NCBI GenBank assembly: GCA_964590005.1
Contig: CAZPVJ010000048.1
Coordinates: 1 to 27,873, forward strand
Source: CALJFL01 sp964590005
GTDB taxonomy: Bacteria > Pseudomonadota > Gammaproteobacteria > Pseudomonadales > Halieaceae
DNA length: 27,873 bases
Direction: 5' to 3'
Below, piece after piece: positions 14,532 through 21,958 of this stretch (position 1 is its first letter; each line of letters starts with the position of its first letter). The notes beneath the pieces were generated by a model that was not told the origin of the DNA, did no database searches, and worked only from the letters and a program-made list of their open reading frames with translations. Made by a program: the position numbers and the translations under genes.

Positions 14532-15368
14532 ATGACCGACACCTACAACCCGCCCACGGTTTGGACCTGGGACAAAGAAAGCGGCGGACGTTTCGCCAAC
14601 ATTAACCGCCCAGTTGCCGGCCCCACCCACGAGAAAGAGCTGGCAGTAGGCAAGCACCCCTTGCAGCTCTACTCACTGGCTACGCCGAACGGCGTGAAGG
14701 TTACCGTCTTGCTTGAAGAATTATTGGCACTGGGGATTGAGGAGGCTGAATATAACGCGCACCTCATCAACATCGGTGACGGCGACCAATTCTCCAGCGG
14801 GTTTGTCGACGTAAATCCCAACTCAAAAATCCCGGCGCTACTGGATAACAGTACCGATCCGGCGGTCCGGGTCTTCGAATCCGGCGCCATCCTCGTTTAC
14901 CTTGCGGAAAAGTTCGGCCACTTCCTGCCCACAGACCCTGCACCAAGAGCCGAGTGTATGTCATGGCTATTCTGGCAGATGGGTAGCGCCCCTTACCTGG
15001 GCGGCGGCTTCGGCCATTTCTACGCCTACGCACCAGAGAAATGGGAGTACCCGATCAATCGATTCGCCATGGAAGTCAAGCGCCAGCTGGACGTACTGGA
15101 CCGCAACCTCGCATCGCGTGAGTACCTCAGTGGCGATGAGTACACCATCGCCGACATGGCAAACTACGCCTGGTACGGCGCTCTCGTCATGGGCAAGTTG
15201 TATGAGGCGGGTGAATTCCTGGATGTCGATTCCTACAAAAATGTCCAGCGCTGGACTGAGCAGATTCACCAGCGCCCGGCAGTAAAACGCGGCCGCCGGG
15301 TAAATCGCGCCTGGGGACCTGAAGAAGAGCAGGTACTTGAGCGTCACGACGCCAGCGACCTCGACTAG
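14532..15368 (+). CDS. yghU: YghU-type glutathione S-transferase / disulfide-bond oxidoreductase
   Basis: I place the start at ATG 14532 (278 residues); the frame is open further upstream but without family similarity. The protein opens MTDTYNPPTVWTWDKESGG and continues FANINRPVAGPTHEKELAVG, LQLYSLATPNGVKVTVLLEE, IGDGDQFSSGFVDVNPNSKI, and near the C-terminus GRRVNR and ERHDASD. I recognise this order as that of E. coli YghU (about 288 residues). YghU binds two glutathione molecules per active site and has disulfide-bond reductase and peroxidase activity in vitro. The thioredoxin-like domain covers roughly residues 45-130, with the helical GST domain after it. It lies alone between its own promoter and a palindrome-bearing gap before the Rieske gene. 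A redox or xenobiotic stress role in the cytoplasm is expected. Confidence 0.95.
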   Translation: MTDTYNPPTVWTWDKESGGRFANINRPVAGPTHEKELAVGKHPLQLYSLATPNGVKVTVLLEELLALGIEEAEYNAHLINIGDGDQFSSGFVDVNPNSKIPALLDNSTDPAVRVFESGAILVYLAEKFGHFLPTDPAPRAECMSWLFWQMGSAPYLGGGFGHFYAYAPEKWEYPINRFAMEVKRQLDVLDRNLASREYLSGDEYTIADMANYAWYGALVMGKLYEAGEFLDVDSYKNVQRWTEQIHQRPAVKRGRRVNRAWGPEEEQVLERHDASDLD

Positions 15369-15434
15369 ACAGCGGCTATGTTTTGTCGAATTTGTCAGGG
15401 GCCGTCGGTTGAAATTCTCGTCTACACTAAGGCA

Positions 15435-15447
15435 GACTGAATCAGTC
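15435..15447. promoter_or_regulatory. 13-base palindrome upstream of the Rieske oxygenase gene
   Basis: GACTGA-A-TCAGTC is a perfect inverted repeat with a single central base, 61 bases before the Rieske ATG. Just upstream lies TACACTAAGG (15423-15432), which resembles an extended -10 element. The palindrome would therefore sit around the transcription start, a usual place for a repressor. The regulator is unknown. Confidence 0.35.
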
Positions 15448-15508
15448 GCGCGCTGGTATTGCGAGACGCTTAAATAAGAAACGACGCTGAGAAGCAGCTG
15501 GTGGCTAC

Positions 15509-17074
15509 ATGGTAGAAACGAAAACGGGACACGACCGCTCCAACGGAATTTCCTACAACGACATTCTGAATAACGACACGGTGCCGCCACCCGCGGTTTA
15601 CCTCGAGGACAGTCCTTACAAGAGTGGTGTAACCAAGGTCAAGGTAGATCGCTACTTCAGTAAGGAAGAGCACGATCGCGAGGTCGAGCAGTTGTGGAAA
15701 CGCGTTTGGCAAATGGCCTGTCACGAGTCCGACATTCCCAATGTCGGTGATACCCATGTCTACGATATAGCCGAACTGTCCTATCTCATCGTCAGGGTCA
15801 GCGAAACAGAGATTAAGGCCTACGCCAATGCCTGCCTGCACCGCGGGCGCGCGATCTGTGACAACCACAGAAAGGAGCTGAAGGCATTTCGTTGTCCGTT
15901 CCACGGTTGGTCGTGGCAACTTGATGGCAGTCTCAAGGAGATACCCGGTCACTGGGACTTCGAATCTGTTACCGCGGAAGAATATTCCCTCGAGGCGTTG
16001 CCCGTGGGCCGCTGGGGTGGATTTGTATTTATCAACCCAGATCCCGATTGCGAACCACTCGAGGATTTCCTGGGGGACATTGACAGGCATTTCGCGATCC
16101 CCTTCGAACGACGTTACAAGGCGATCCACGTCATCAAACGACTCCCATGCAACTGGAAAGTCGCGCAGGAAGCGTTCATGGAGTCCTACCATGTAGTGGC
16201 AACTCACCCCGAGTTACTCGGCTCCTTCGGCGACGTGAATTCGAAGTACGATGTCTTTGGCAATCTCTCGCGCGCCATGTCTTCACAGGGAGCACCGAGC
16301 CCCCACACCGGACTCGACAAGCCCGACATGTCGGTGTATCCCGACGGCAAAGCCTTTCAGAGTATGAAGCACCTGATCAGCGATCATGTATATCGCCGAC
16401 TGGAAGAGAATAAAGTTGAGGTAACGATACCCAACGGCAAAAAGGGCATTTTCACGGCAGACGCCGAGTACATCAGTGGCGACGTAAAGTCCGCCGACAT
16501 ACAAATGTGTAACTGGGTGGGCGGTAAAATTGTACCCGGGGAAGAGGATACGCCGGTAGATTACCCAACCGAATCAGGCAAAGCGTTCCGGGAAGCCAAG
16601 GCTGCCATGCGCCGGGACCAGATGCGTCCTGACTTCGGCGAAGCCGTGGATGCCATCAGTGATGCCGACCTCAACGACTCGATCTACTACTCCCTGTTCC
16701 CCAACCTGAGCCCCTGGGCCGACTTCAACCCGATCTTTTATCGCTTCCGGCCGGACGGCAACAACCCCGAGCAATCACTGCACGAGGTGATGTTTATGTT
16801 GCCGGTGCCTGAGGGGGCAGACATTCCCCCACCGGCACCACTGACCTTCCTGGACCTGGACCAGGATTACACCGAGGCCCCGGAACTGGGCAGCGAACTG
16901 GCGAAAATCTTCAACCAGGATTTCGTCAATCATCGTATGGTCCAGAAGGGTTTGCACTCCCACCCCAAGGGTGAAACTATTTTCGCCAGCTACCAGGAAA
17001 GCAAAATTCGCCACTTTCACGATACGCTAAACCGCTGGCTGGAGAGTGACAAGGCACCCAGAACGGGCACCTAG
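15509..17074 (+). CDS. Rieske non-haem iron oxygenase, alpha subunit
   Basis: This 521-residue protein starts at ATG 15509. The Rieske [2Fe-2S] site is C109-x-H111 (CLHRGR) and C129-x2-H132 (CPFHGW). The mononuclear iron site follows in the SRPBCC domain: NWKVAQEAFMESYH with H228, THPE with H233, and the carboxylate probably D471 in NQDFVNHRMVQKG. The family oxidises aromatic rings, steroids, carnitine-like amines or other substrates using O2 and electrons from a reductase. At 521 residues it is longer than the usual 420-460; the extra length lies around residues 290-390, between the iron site and the last catalytic strand. No beta subunit, ferredoxin or reductase gene is nearby, so it probably uses a reductase encoded elsewhere. 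The ribosome site is weak. It converges with the PhyH-type gene across a perfect hairpin. Confidence 0.92.
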   Translation: MVETKTGHDRSNGISYNDILNNDTVPPPAVYLEDSPYKSGVTKVKVDRYFSKEEHDREVEQLWKRVWQMACHESDIPNVGDTHVYDIAELSYLIVRVSETEIKAYANACLHRGRAICDNHRKELKAFRCPFHGWSWQLDGSLKEIPGHWDFESVTAEEYSLEALPVGRWGGFVFINPDPDCEPLEDFLGDIDRHFAIPFERRYKAIHVIKRLPCNWKVAQEAFMESYHVVATHPELLGSFGDVNSKYDVFGNLSRAMSSQGAPSPHTGLDKPDMSVYPDGKAFQSMKHLISDHVYRRLEENKVEVTIPNGKKGIFTADAEYISGDVKSADIQMCNWVGGKIVPGEEDTPVDYPTESGKAFREAKAAMRRDQMRPDFGEAVDAISDADLNDSIYYSLFPNLSPWADFNPIFYRFRPDGNNPEQSLHEVMFMLPVPEGADIPPPAPLTFLDLDQDYTEAPELGSELAKIFNQDFVNHRMVQKGLHSHPKGETIFASYQESKIRHFHDTLNRWLESDKAPRTGT

Positions 17075-17091
17075 AGAATCAGGCTTCGCAC

Positions 17092-17121
17092 CCGGCAGCG
17101 CGTTGGTGGTAATGCTGCCGG
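17092..17121. terminator. Perfect 8-bp GC-rich hairpin between convergent genes
   Basis: CCGGCAGC (17092-17099) and GCTGCCGG (17114-17121) are exact reverse complements around a 14-base loop, in the 57-base gap between the Rieske stop and the PhyH stop. Position suggests a shared terminator, but neither side has a T-run, so intrinsic termination would be weak; it may instead protect 3' ends. Confidence 0.45.
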
Positions 17122-17131
17122 TTAAAACGGG

Positions 17132-18001
17132 TCAGTGGACCAACTCGTTCACGATACGAGGGTAGTCCCGCCAGTAATACTGCAGCGTCGTATCCTCCCA
17201 CTGACTATAAATGCTTGCCCAGTCGAAGCCATCGATTCGCCAGCCATGATGTGGCTCGAGATTGGTGACAAAAACCGGCGCCCCGTAGTCGCAAAAACGG
17301 GTATCAACGCTGATGCGCACCGTTTCCTCGGTAGTATTGGGCTCCGCCTTGTGCACGCAGCACGAGTGGAAGATGATCACATCTCCCTGCTCCACGTCCG
17401 ACACGTGCCAGACGTCTTCACCGGCAAATATCTCGCATTGAACTCCACCGACACCATCAGCCTGCAGCACCTTCCTGACACCCTGCTTGTGAGATCCGGG
17501 CAATAGTTTCAGTCGCCCCATGCCCTGACGAACATCGTGCAATGCCACCCAGATGCCCGCCATAGTCGGGCCGGCCTGGTGGGAATGCGCATCCTGGTGC
17601 GGCGGGGTCTCAAAGCCGATTTTTCGGGGCGTTGCGATCCGCCCCATTTTCATCGGATAAACAAACGTATCGTCGCCGACCAGTATCCGCATCAATCGCT
17701 GGATATCTTCCTCATGAAAAAAATGATGGAAGTCGTAAATCGACTGCATTTGAGGATAGACCTGATCCCAAATCGGGTCTGTTTCGAAAAAAGGCTCTCC
17801 ACTCAGCAGCGGCGCCTTGCCAGCCGTTCTAATCTCGACATGGGGTGCCAGGCAATCGGCGAATCGATCCAGCAACTGCTGGCATTTCTCGCCCTCCACG
17901 TGTCGGGGAAAGTACAAGTAACCGTGCTGTTGGAACCGCGCTCGTAATTGCTCCGCAGGCTCCTCCGCGCTGGAAACAAGCAGGGGTGAATCGGCCTGCA
18001 T
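17132..18001 (-). CDS. Phytanoyl-CoA dioxygenase (PhyH) family protein
   Basis: The start is taken as ATG 18001 (289 residues), with GGTGGGG about seven bases upstream. A GTG at 18034 in frame would add eleven Cys-rich residues and has a poorer site. The Fe(II)/2-oxoglutarate site is complete: PHQDAH (H135, D137), CVHKAEPN (H217) and VRISVDTRF (R229 for 2-oxoglutarate). The opening QQHGYLYFPRHV (25-34) is the usual PhyH entry strand, and GSHKQGV (169-175) is the conserved turn. Such enzymes hydroxylate aliphatic substrates; bacterial members cover lipids, natural-product intermediates, ectoine and phosphonates, so the substrate cannot be named. It is cytoplasmic. It converges with the Rieske gene and diverges from the crotonase gene; 195 bases separate its start from the crotonase start. 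Confidence 0.9.
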   Translation of the reverse strand: MQADSPLLVSSAEEPAEQLRARFQQHGYLYFPRHVEGEKCQQLLDRFADCLAPHVEIRTAGKAPLLSGEPFFETDPIWDQVYPQMQSIYDFHHFFHEEDIQRLMRILVGDDTFVYPMKMGRIATPRKIGFETPPHQDAHSHQAGPTMAGIWVALHDVRQGMGRLKLLPGSHKQGVRKVLQADGVGGVQCEIFAGEDVWHVSDVEQGDVIIFHSCCVHKAEPNTTEETVRISVDTRFCDYGAPVFVTNLEPHHGWRIDGFDWASIYSQWEDTTLQYYWRDYPRIVNELVH

Positions 18002-18196
18002 ATCAGCACCCCACCCGCAATAACGGCATAACACACCTGTAACGGCAACTCTTCATTGAATCTGCTCGATGGAGACAGTGTCCGAACGCCTTACAGCGGC
18101 GGTCAAAAACCGGGGATGTTAGCACAGCAGCTTGCACCTCGGGTCGCCTGCTGACAGTATTGCCTCCCATCCCCACGAGATCTGGAGCGCGGCTGT

Positions 18197-18868
18197 ATGG
18201 AATACCGGTTAGAGAACAACATTGTTACCCTCGCTTTTGACGATGGCAAAGCCAACGTGGTTGGCCACGAATACCTTGATAACATCAACGCAGGACTGGA
18301 TCGCGCAGAAGCCGAAAGTGCGGGCGCGGTGATTATTCGAGGTCGAGAGGGCATGTTTTCAGGCGGCTTCGACCTGGCCGAGTTCCAGAAGGGTGCAGAG
18401 GCCGGCATGGCGATGGTCCAGCGCGGCTTCGAGCTGCTCATTCGCCTGTATGGTTTTCCATTACCATTGGTGGCCGCCTGCACCGGGCACGGTGTTGCAA
18501 TGGGCGCTTTCATCATCATGAGCTGCGATTCACGCGTTGGTACCGCCGGTAATTTCAAGATGAGCCTGCCCGAGACGGCAATTGGCATGCAACTACCGCC
18601 AATCCTGGTCGAACTGGCTAGCTCGCGCATTTCCAAACGCCATGTCACCCGCGTCCTGCTCCAGTCGGAGCCCTATCAACCGGAGAATGCTGTCGATGCA
18701 GGGTTTATCGACGAAGTTGTCACTGCGGATCAACTGGACGTGCGAACCCAGCAGATCGCAGAAAAGCTGGCGGAGCTGCCGCAGGCGCAGTACGCAGAAA
18801 ACAAACTGTCCATGCGCGCAAACCACCTCAAGGTCATGAGGGACAGCCTGGATGAGATGGCTTCATAA
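18197..18868 (+). CDS. Short crotonase-fold protein (enoyl-CoA hydratase/isomerase family)
   Basis: This 223-residue protein starts at ATG 18197 with GGAG upstream. Oxyanion-hole segments FSGGFDL (54-60) and GHGVAMGA (97-104) mark the crotonase fold, and SLPETAIGMQLP (123-134) follows the second acid position. At the position of the first catalytic Glu of hydratases (GGGxE) the sequence has F105; the second Glu (E126) is kept. With one acid only, simple hydration is doubtful, and an isomerase, hydrolase or other crotonase reaction on an acyl-CoA is more likely. It is about 35 residues shorter than typical members, ending soon after the trimer helix. The NTF2-like gene follows 80 bases later on the same strand. 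It acts in the cytoplasm; the substrate is unknown. Confidence 0.88.
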   Translation: MEYRLENNIVTLAFDDGKANVVGHEYLDNINAGLDRAEAESAGAVIIRGREGMFSGGFDLAEFQKGAEAGMAMVQRGFELLIRLYGFPLPLVAACTGHGVAMGAFIIMSCDSRVGTAGNFKMSLPETAIGMQLPPILVELASSRISKRHVTRVLLQSEPYQPENAVDAGFIDEVVTADQLDVRTQQIAEKLAELPQAQYAENKLSMRANHLKVMRDSLDEMAS

Positions 18869-18948
18869 TCATCCGCGCCGGCATAACTTGCGATGCGATC
18901 AAGCGAGACCAGGCTCTCTATCCACCCACCTACAGGACATCCTTAAAA

Positions 18949-19386
18949 ATGGCTGATCAACAAGCAGACAAAGAGGCGATTGTTGCACTCTATCGCGCCT
19001 GGATAGACGCAGTTGAAAATGGCAGTCGTGAGGGCTACGTGGCCCTGCTTGACCAGGACATTCGTATGACACCGCCGGGCGCCACCGATATCATCGGCAA
19101 AGACAACTACGCTGAGTTCCTGATTCCAGTCTTTGATAGCGCCAGCTATCAAATCACCCCCCTGGGCACTTACGAGATAGAGATTCTCGGCGACATTGCC
19201 GTTGCACGTTACGATTACATCGTCAGCGTTTCCCTCAACGAAGGCGTTGCAGGCGTCGAGCAGGCCGGCGCGCTCAACCAACAGGAAAGCAACCTCAAAT
19301 ACTCCGACGTTTTACGTCGCCAGGCAGATGGCCAGTGGCGTGTACTGCGCCACACCTGGAATGACAACGCGCCAGACGCGACATAG
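18949..19386 (+). CDS. NTF2/SnoaL-like fold protein (DUF4440/SgcJ-type)
   Basis: This 145-residue protein starts at ATG 18949, with AGGA 12 bases before it. The opening ADKEAIVALYRAWIDAVENG is the first helix of DUF4440/SnoaL-like proteins. It is followed by YVALLDQDIRMTPPGATDIIGKDNY, a YEIEILGDIAVARYDY strand pair, and QADGQWRVLRHTWN near the end. The cone-shaped NTF2 fold is used both for small-molecule catalysis (isomerases, cyclases, dehydratases) and for simple binding, so no reaction can be assigned. There is no signal peptide. It lies between the crotonase and the TonB-dependent receptor, separated from the latter by a 185-base region rich in inverted repeats, so it probably ends the crotonase transcript. 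Confidence 0.85.
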   Translation: MADQQADKEAIVALYRAWIDAVENGSREGYVALLDQDIRMTPPGATDIIGKDNYAEFLIPVFDSASYQITPLGTYEIEILGDIAVARYDYIVSVSLNEGVAGVEQAGALNQQESNLKYSDVLRRQADGQWRVLRHTWNDNAPDAT

Positions 19387-19420
19387 CTCCGCGCCACCTC
19401 GGCGCACTAAAAACACTATA

Positions 19421-19462
19421 GAATAAGGGGTTATAAGCTCATAACCTCTGTCCACCTTATTT
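19421..19462. repeat. Nested inverted repeats upstream of the TonB-dependent receptor
   Basis: An inner hairpin pairs AGGGGTTAT (19426-19434) with ATAACCTCT (19441-19449) around loop AAGCTC, with one G-U pair. An outer pair, GAATAAGG (19421-19428) with CCTTATTT (19455-19462), brackets it and shares bases with the inner stem, so two alternative structures are possible. A small GCGCC-acctc-GGCGC hairpin lies just upstream at 19391-19405. This could end the NTF2-gene transcript or control the receptor. Confidence 0.5.
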
Positions 19463-19464
19463 CT

Positions 19465-19495
19465 AAAAAAAAACGGGTCGATCGGTCTTTTTTTT
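19465..19495. terminator. A-tract / T-tract element, possible bidirectional intrinsic terminator
   Basis: Nine A (19465-19473) and eight T (19488-19495) flank CGGGTCGATCGGTC. Pairing of the tracts would give a weak A-U stem ending in a U-run in either direction. A TATGAT hexamer at 19510-19515 just downstream could be the -10 of the receptor promoter, with the T-tract acting as an upstream element; no good -35 is seen. Confidence 0.35.
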
Positions 19496-19571
19496 GTTGC
19501 GGATTACTGTATGATCGCTCCTCGGTTAACCCTACATACTCCATCAAACACAACATAAAGGCGTCCAGGTT

Positions 19572-21776
19572 ATGTCCAAGTTTCGCAAAAACAGGCTCAC
19601 GCAAGGCCTGCTTGCTGTCGGTGTTACTCCCCTCTTGTTGGTCGCCCTCCCGGGCAACGCACAGGATGATTCGGTCAGTCGACTGGAGGAAGTCGTCGTT
19701 ACCGCGCGAAAGCGCAGCGAATCGCTTCAGGATGTACCCGTGGCGGTTTCCGCACTCACTCCGACACAGATCGAACAGAGCGGCATCCAGACCATGGTTG
19801 ATGTCGCCAAGCTGGTGCCCAACGTCGAACTGCACGTGGTCACTCAATCGGGTGCGGCACTGGGTGCCTCCATTCGAGGCATTGGCTTTGACGATCTGGA
19901 AAAAACCTTTGAGCCTACCGTTGGTGTGGCAGTAGATGGTGTCTTCATGGCCTCCAACAGTGGTGCGGTGCTGGACTTCTTCGACATCGCTGCGATCGAG
20001 GTTCTGAGGGGACCCCAGGGAACGCTTTACGGGCGCAACACCATCGGCGGCGTCATCAACGTCACACGCACGCAACCTACCGGCGAGTTTGGCATGAAGC
20101 TCGAAGGCACTTTCGCAGAGCACGACCGCCAGGACCTGAAGGGTATCTTCAACCTGCCACTGGGCGAGAACGGCGGCGTGAAACTCAGTTACCGTGACCT
20201 GGAGCAAGATTCCCACCTGAAAAACATTACCAACAACGAAACCCCTTCCAACCTGGACTCGCAGGTCTGGGGAGCCGCGGTGCGTTATGATTTTACCGAC
20301 CGCCTCAGCGCTACCCTGTCCTATGACGATTACGATCACCAGACACAGCCGCCCGATGTCATTGCCACGGGCACCAGCGACAGCGTCTTCTGTGGCAACT
20401 TCGCCCTGGGTTGTAACGAGGACTCGGGTGCCATCTCGCGAAAAAGTGGCTATACCAAGTCTGTCGCCAGCGAGCAGATATTCAGTTACATCGAGGGTGA
20501 AAACATCACCCTGAACGCCGCCTACGAAGGTGACAACTTCACCGTCAAGTACATTTTCGGCAACATGGACTTCGACGAGCTGGCCTACTTCAACTCCTGG
20601 GGCGCTCCAACGCCGCTGTTTGAGGTACTCAGGGACCAGACCTACGAACAGACGTCACATGAGATTCAGTACCTGTCCAACTACGACGGCCCGCTTAACT
20701 TTGTAGCGGGCGTCTACTACCTGGAGACCGAGTCTTTCATCACCTCCGGGCCTGTTTCCAATTTCACTACGACGCAGGACGCGGAGGCGGCGGCCATATT
20801 CGGTGAAATGACCTACGAACTGGGGGACTTCTGGACCCTGACTGCAGGAATACGCTACACCGAGGAAGAAAAGGACCTCGATAACACTCAGTGGACAGGG
20901 CCTGACAAGCAGACGCCCCTGCCCGGCTTCCCTCTCACACCTGATTATGACGACGACAACACCACCTATCGCTTTATCGTCCAGCGCGATATTGGTGATA
21001 TCGGGATGGCCTACGGCTCTTTCTCCACCGGCTACCGCAGCGGCGGCTTTAACAACCGCGGCAATAACCTGGAGACCATTGGGCCCTACGACCCGGAGGA
21101 AGTAGACAGCTGGGAACTGGGTGTGCGGACACAACCCACTGACAGCCTGCAGCTTAACCTGACCCTGTTCTACTCGGAGTACACGGACAAGCAGCAGTTT
21201 AATGTCACTGATGGCACCCAGTGTGGGCAGGACGCCACCGCCACCTGTACTTTTGTCCGTAACGCTGCAGAGACCAGCAATGAGGGCGTCGAGTTTGAAG
21301 GGGTTTACTCACCGACAGACGGGCTGACCTTCCGCGCGTCCTACGGTTATCTGGAATCCGAGTTTGACGAGTACGACTTCAGCGGCACCGACATTTCGGA
21401 TCGTGCCAAGGTGATCTACGCGCCTCGCCACACCGCCAACCTGACCGGCGAATACGAAACTTCGCTCTTTGGCGGCACACTGATTTCCACGGCAACCTAC
21501 ACCTACAAGGACGAGGTTTGGGGCGCTGCAGAGTATGCCTTTTACGACTTCGAGACCGGACCTGAGATCAAGATCAGCTCTCACACCCAGCTCGACCTGG
21601 CTGCCACCTTCCTTTACCCCGTGGGTGAGAGCGGAACGGCCAAGCTGATGGTCTACGGCACCGACGTTCTGGACAGCGATGGCAGGGTTTCAAGAGCCTT
21701 TGATGCCGGCGCCTTCGCCTGGCAGGAGCTGGTGCCCGGACGTCAGTGGGGTGTTACCGTCGGCTACGAGTTCTAG
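19572..21776 (+). CDS. TonB-dependent outer membrane receptor
   Basis: This 734-residue protein starts at ATG 19572. Residues 1-30 form a Sec signal peptide (basic MSKFRKNR, hydrophobic core, GNA-Q). The TonB box LEEVVVTARKR spans about 38-48, and the plug domain follows: SLQDVPVAVSALTPTQIEQSG, IRGIGFDD, and VLRGPQGTLYGRNTIGGVIN at the plug end. The rest is a 22-strand-type barrel ending GVTVGYEF, with the C-terminal Phe needed for assembly. The LQDVPVAVSA and RGPQGTLYGRNTIGG signatures belong to the large group found in marine and sphingomonad degraders, whose ligands are often not siderophores but hydrophobic or plant- and algae-derived molecules. The ligand is unknown here. It is probably transcribed alone, with repeats upstream and a terminator downstream. 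Confidence 0.96.
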   Translation: MSKFRKNRLTQGLLAVGVTPLLLVALPGNAQDDSVSRLEEVVVTARKRSESLQDVPVAVSALTPTQIEQSGIQTMVDVAKLVPNVELHVVTQSGAALGASIRGIGFDDLEKTFEPTVGVAVDGVFMASNSGAVLDFFDIAAIEVLRGPQGTLYGRNTIGGVINVTRTQPTGEFGMKLEGTFAEHDRQDLKGIFNLPLGENGGVKLSYRDLEQDSHLKNITNNETPSNLDSQVWGAAVRYDFTDRLSATLSYDDYDHQTQPPDVIATGTSDSVFCGNFALGCNEDSGAISRKSGYTKSVASEQIFSYIEGENITLNAAYEGDNFTVKYIFGNMDFDELAYFNSWGAPTPLFEVLRDQTYEQTSHEIQYLSNYDGPLNFVAGVYYLETESFITSGPVSNFTTTQDAEAAAIFGEMTYELGDFWTLTAGIRYTEEEKDLDNTQWTGPDKQTPLPGFPLTPDYDDDNTTYRFIVQRDIGDIGMAYGSFSTGYRSGGFNNRGNNLETIGPYDPEEVDSWELGVRTQPTDSLQLNLTLFYSEYTDKQQFNVTDGTQCGQDATATCTFVRNAAETSNEGVEFEGVYSPTDGLTFRASYGYLESEFDEYDFSGTDISDRAKVIYAPRHTANLTGEYETSLFGGTLISTATYTYKDEVWGAAEYAFYDFETGPEIKISSHTQLDLAATFLYPVGESGTAKLMVYGTDVLDSDGRVSRAFDAGAFAWQELVPGRQWGVTVGYEF

Positions 21777-21805
21777 GCGGAAGGTAGCCCTTATAATCGA
21801 TCGAG

Positions 21806-21833
21806 AAAGCCACCTTCGCGTGGCTTTTTCTTT
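21806..21833 (+). terminator. Intrinsic terminator after the TonB-dependent receptor
   Basis: AAAGCCAC (21806-21813) and GTGGCTTT (21820-21827) pair perfectly around loop CTTCGC, and the stem runs into TTTTTCTTT. It lies 30 bases after the receptor stop. This is the clearest intrinsic terminator in the window. Confidence 0.88.
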
Positions 21834-21867
21834 GGGTGGCTCATACGTCAATTGCTGTCGAATCAGC

Positions 21868-21873
21868 TATTAT
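21868..21873 (+). promoter_or_regulatory. Candidate -10 box for the molybdopterin oxidoreductase gene
   Basis: TATTAT matches the -10 consensus at five of six positions. A weak -35 (ACGTCA, 21845-21850) is 17 bases upstream. The start site would be near 21880, leaving a leader of about 80 bases before the TTG start. Evidence is modest. Confidence 0.3.
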
Positions 21874-21958
21874 CTTTGGGTAGGTTTTATCAGCCACCCG
21901 CCAGACAGTACAGCCGCGCTCACCATCATAATGACGCGGCCCGCAACGGAGGTGTAAA

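Noticed and set aside
18002..18034. GTG 18034 as start of the PhyH gene
   Set aside because: It adds eleven Cys-rich residues with no family counterpart; ATG 18001 has the better GGTGGGG site, though the point is not fully settled.
19431..20339. 302-codon minus-strand frame over the start of the TonB-dependent receptor
   Set aside because: It is antisense to the signal peptide and plug of the receptor, has no recognisable domain, and would include the inverted-repeat region.
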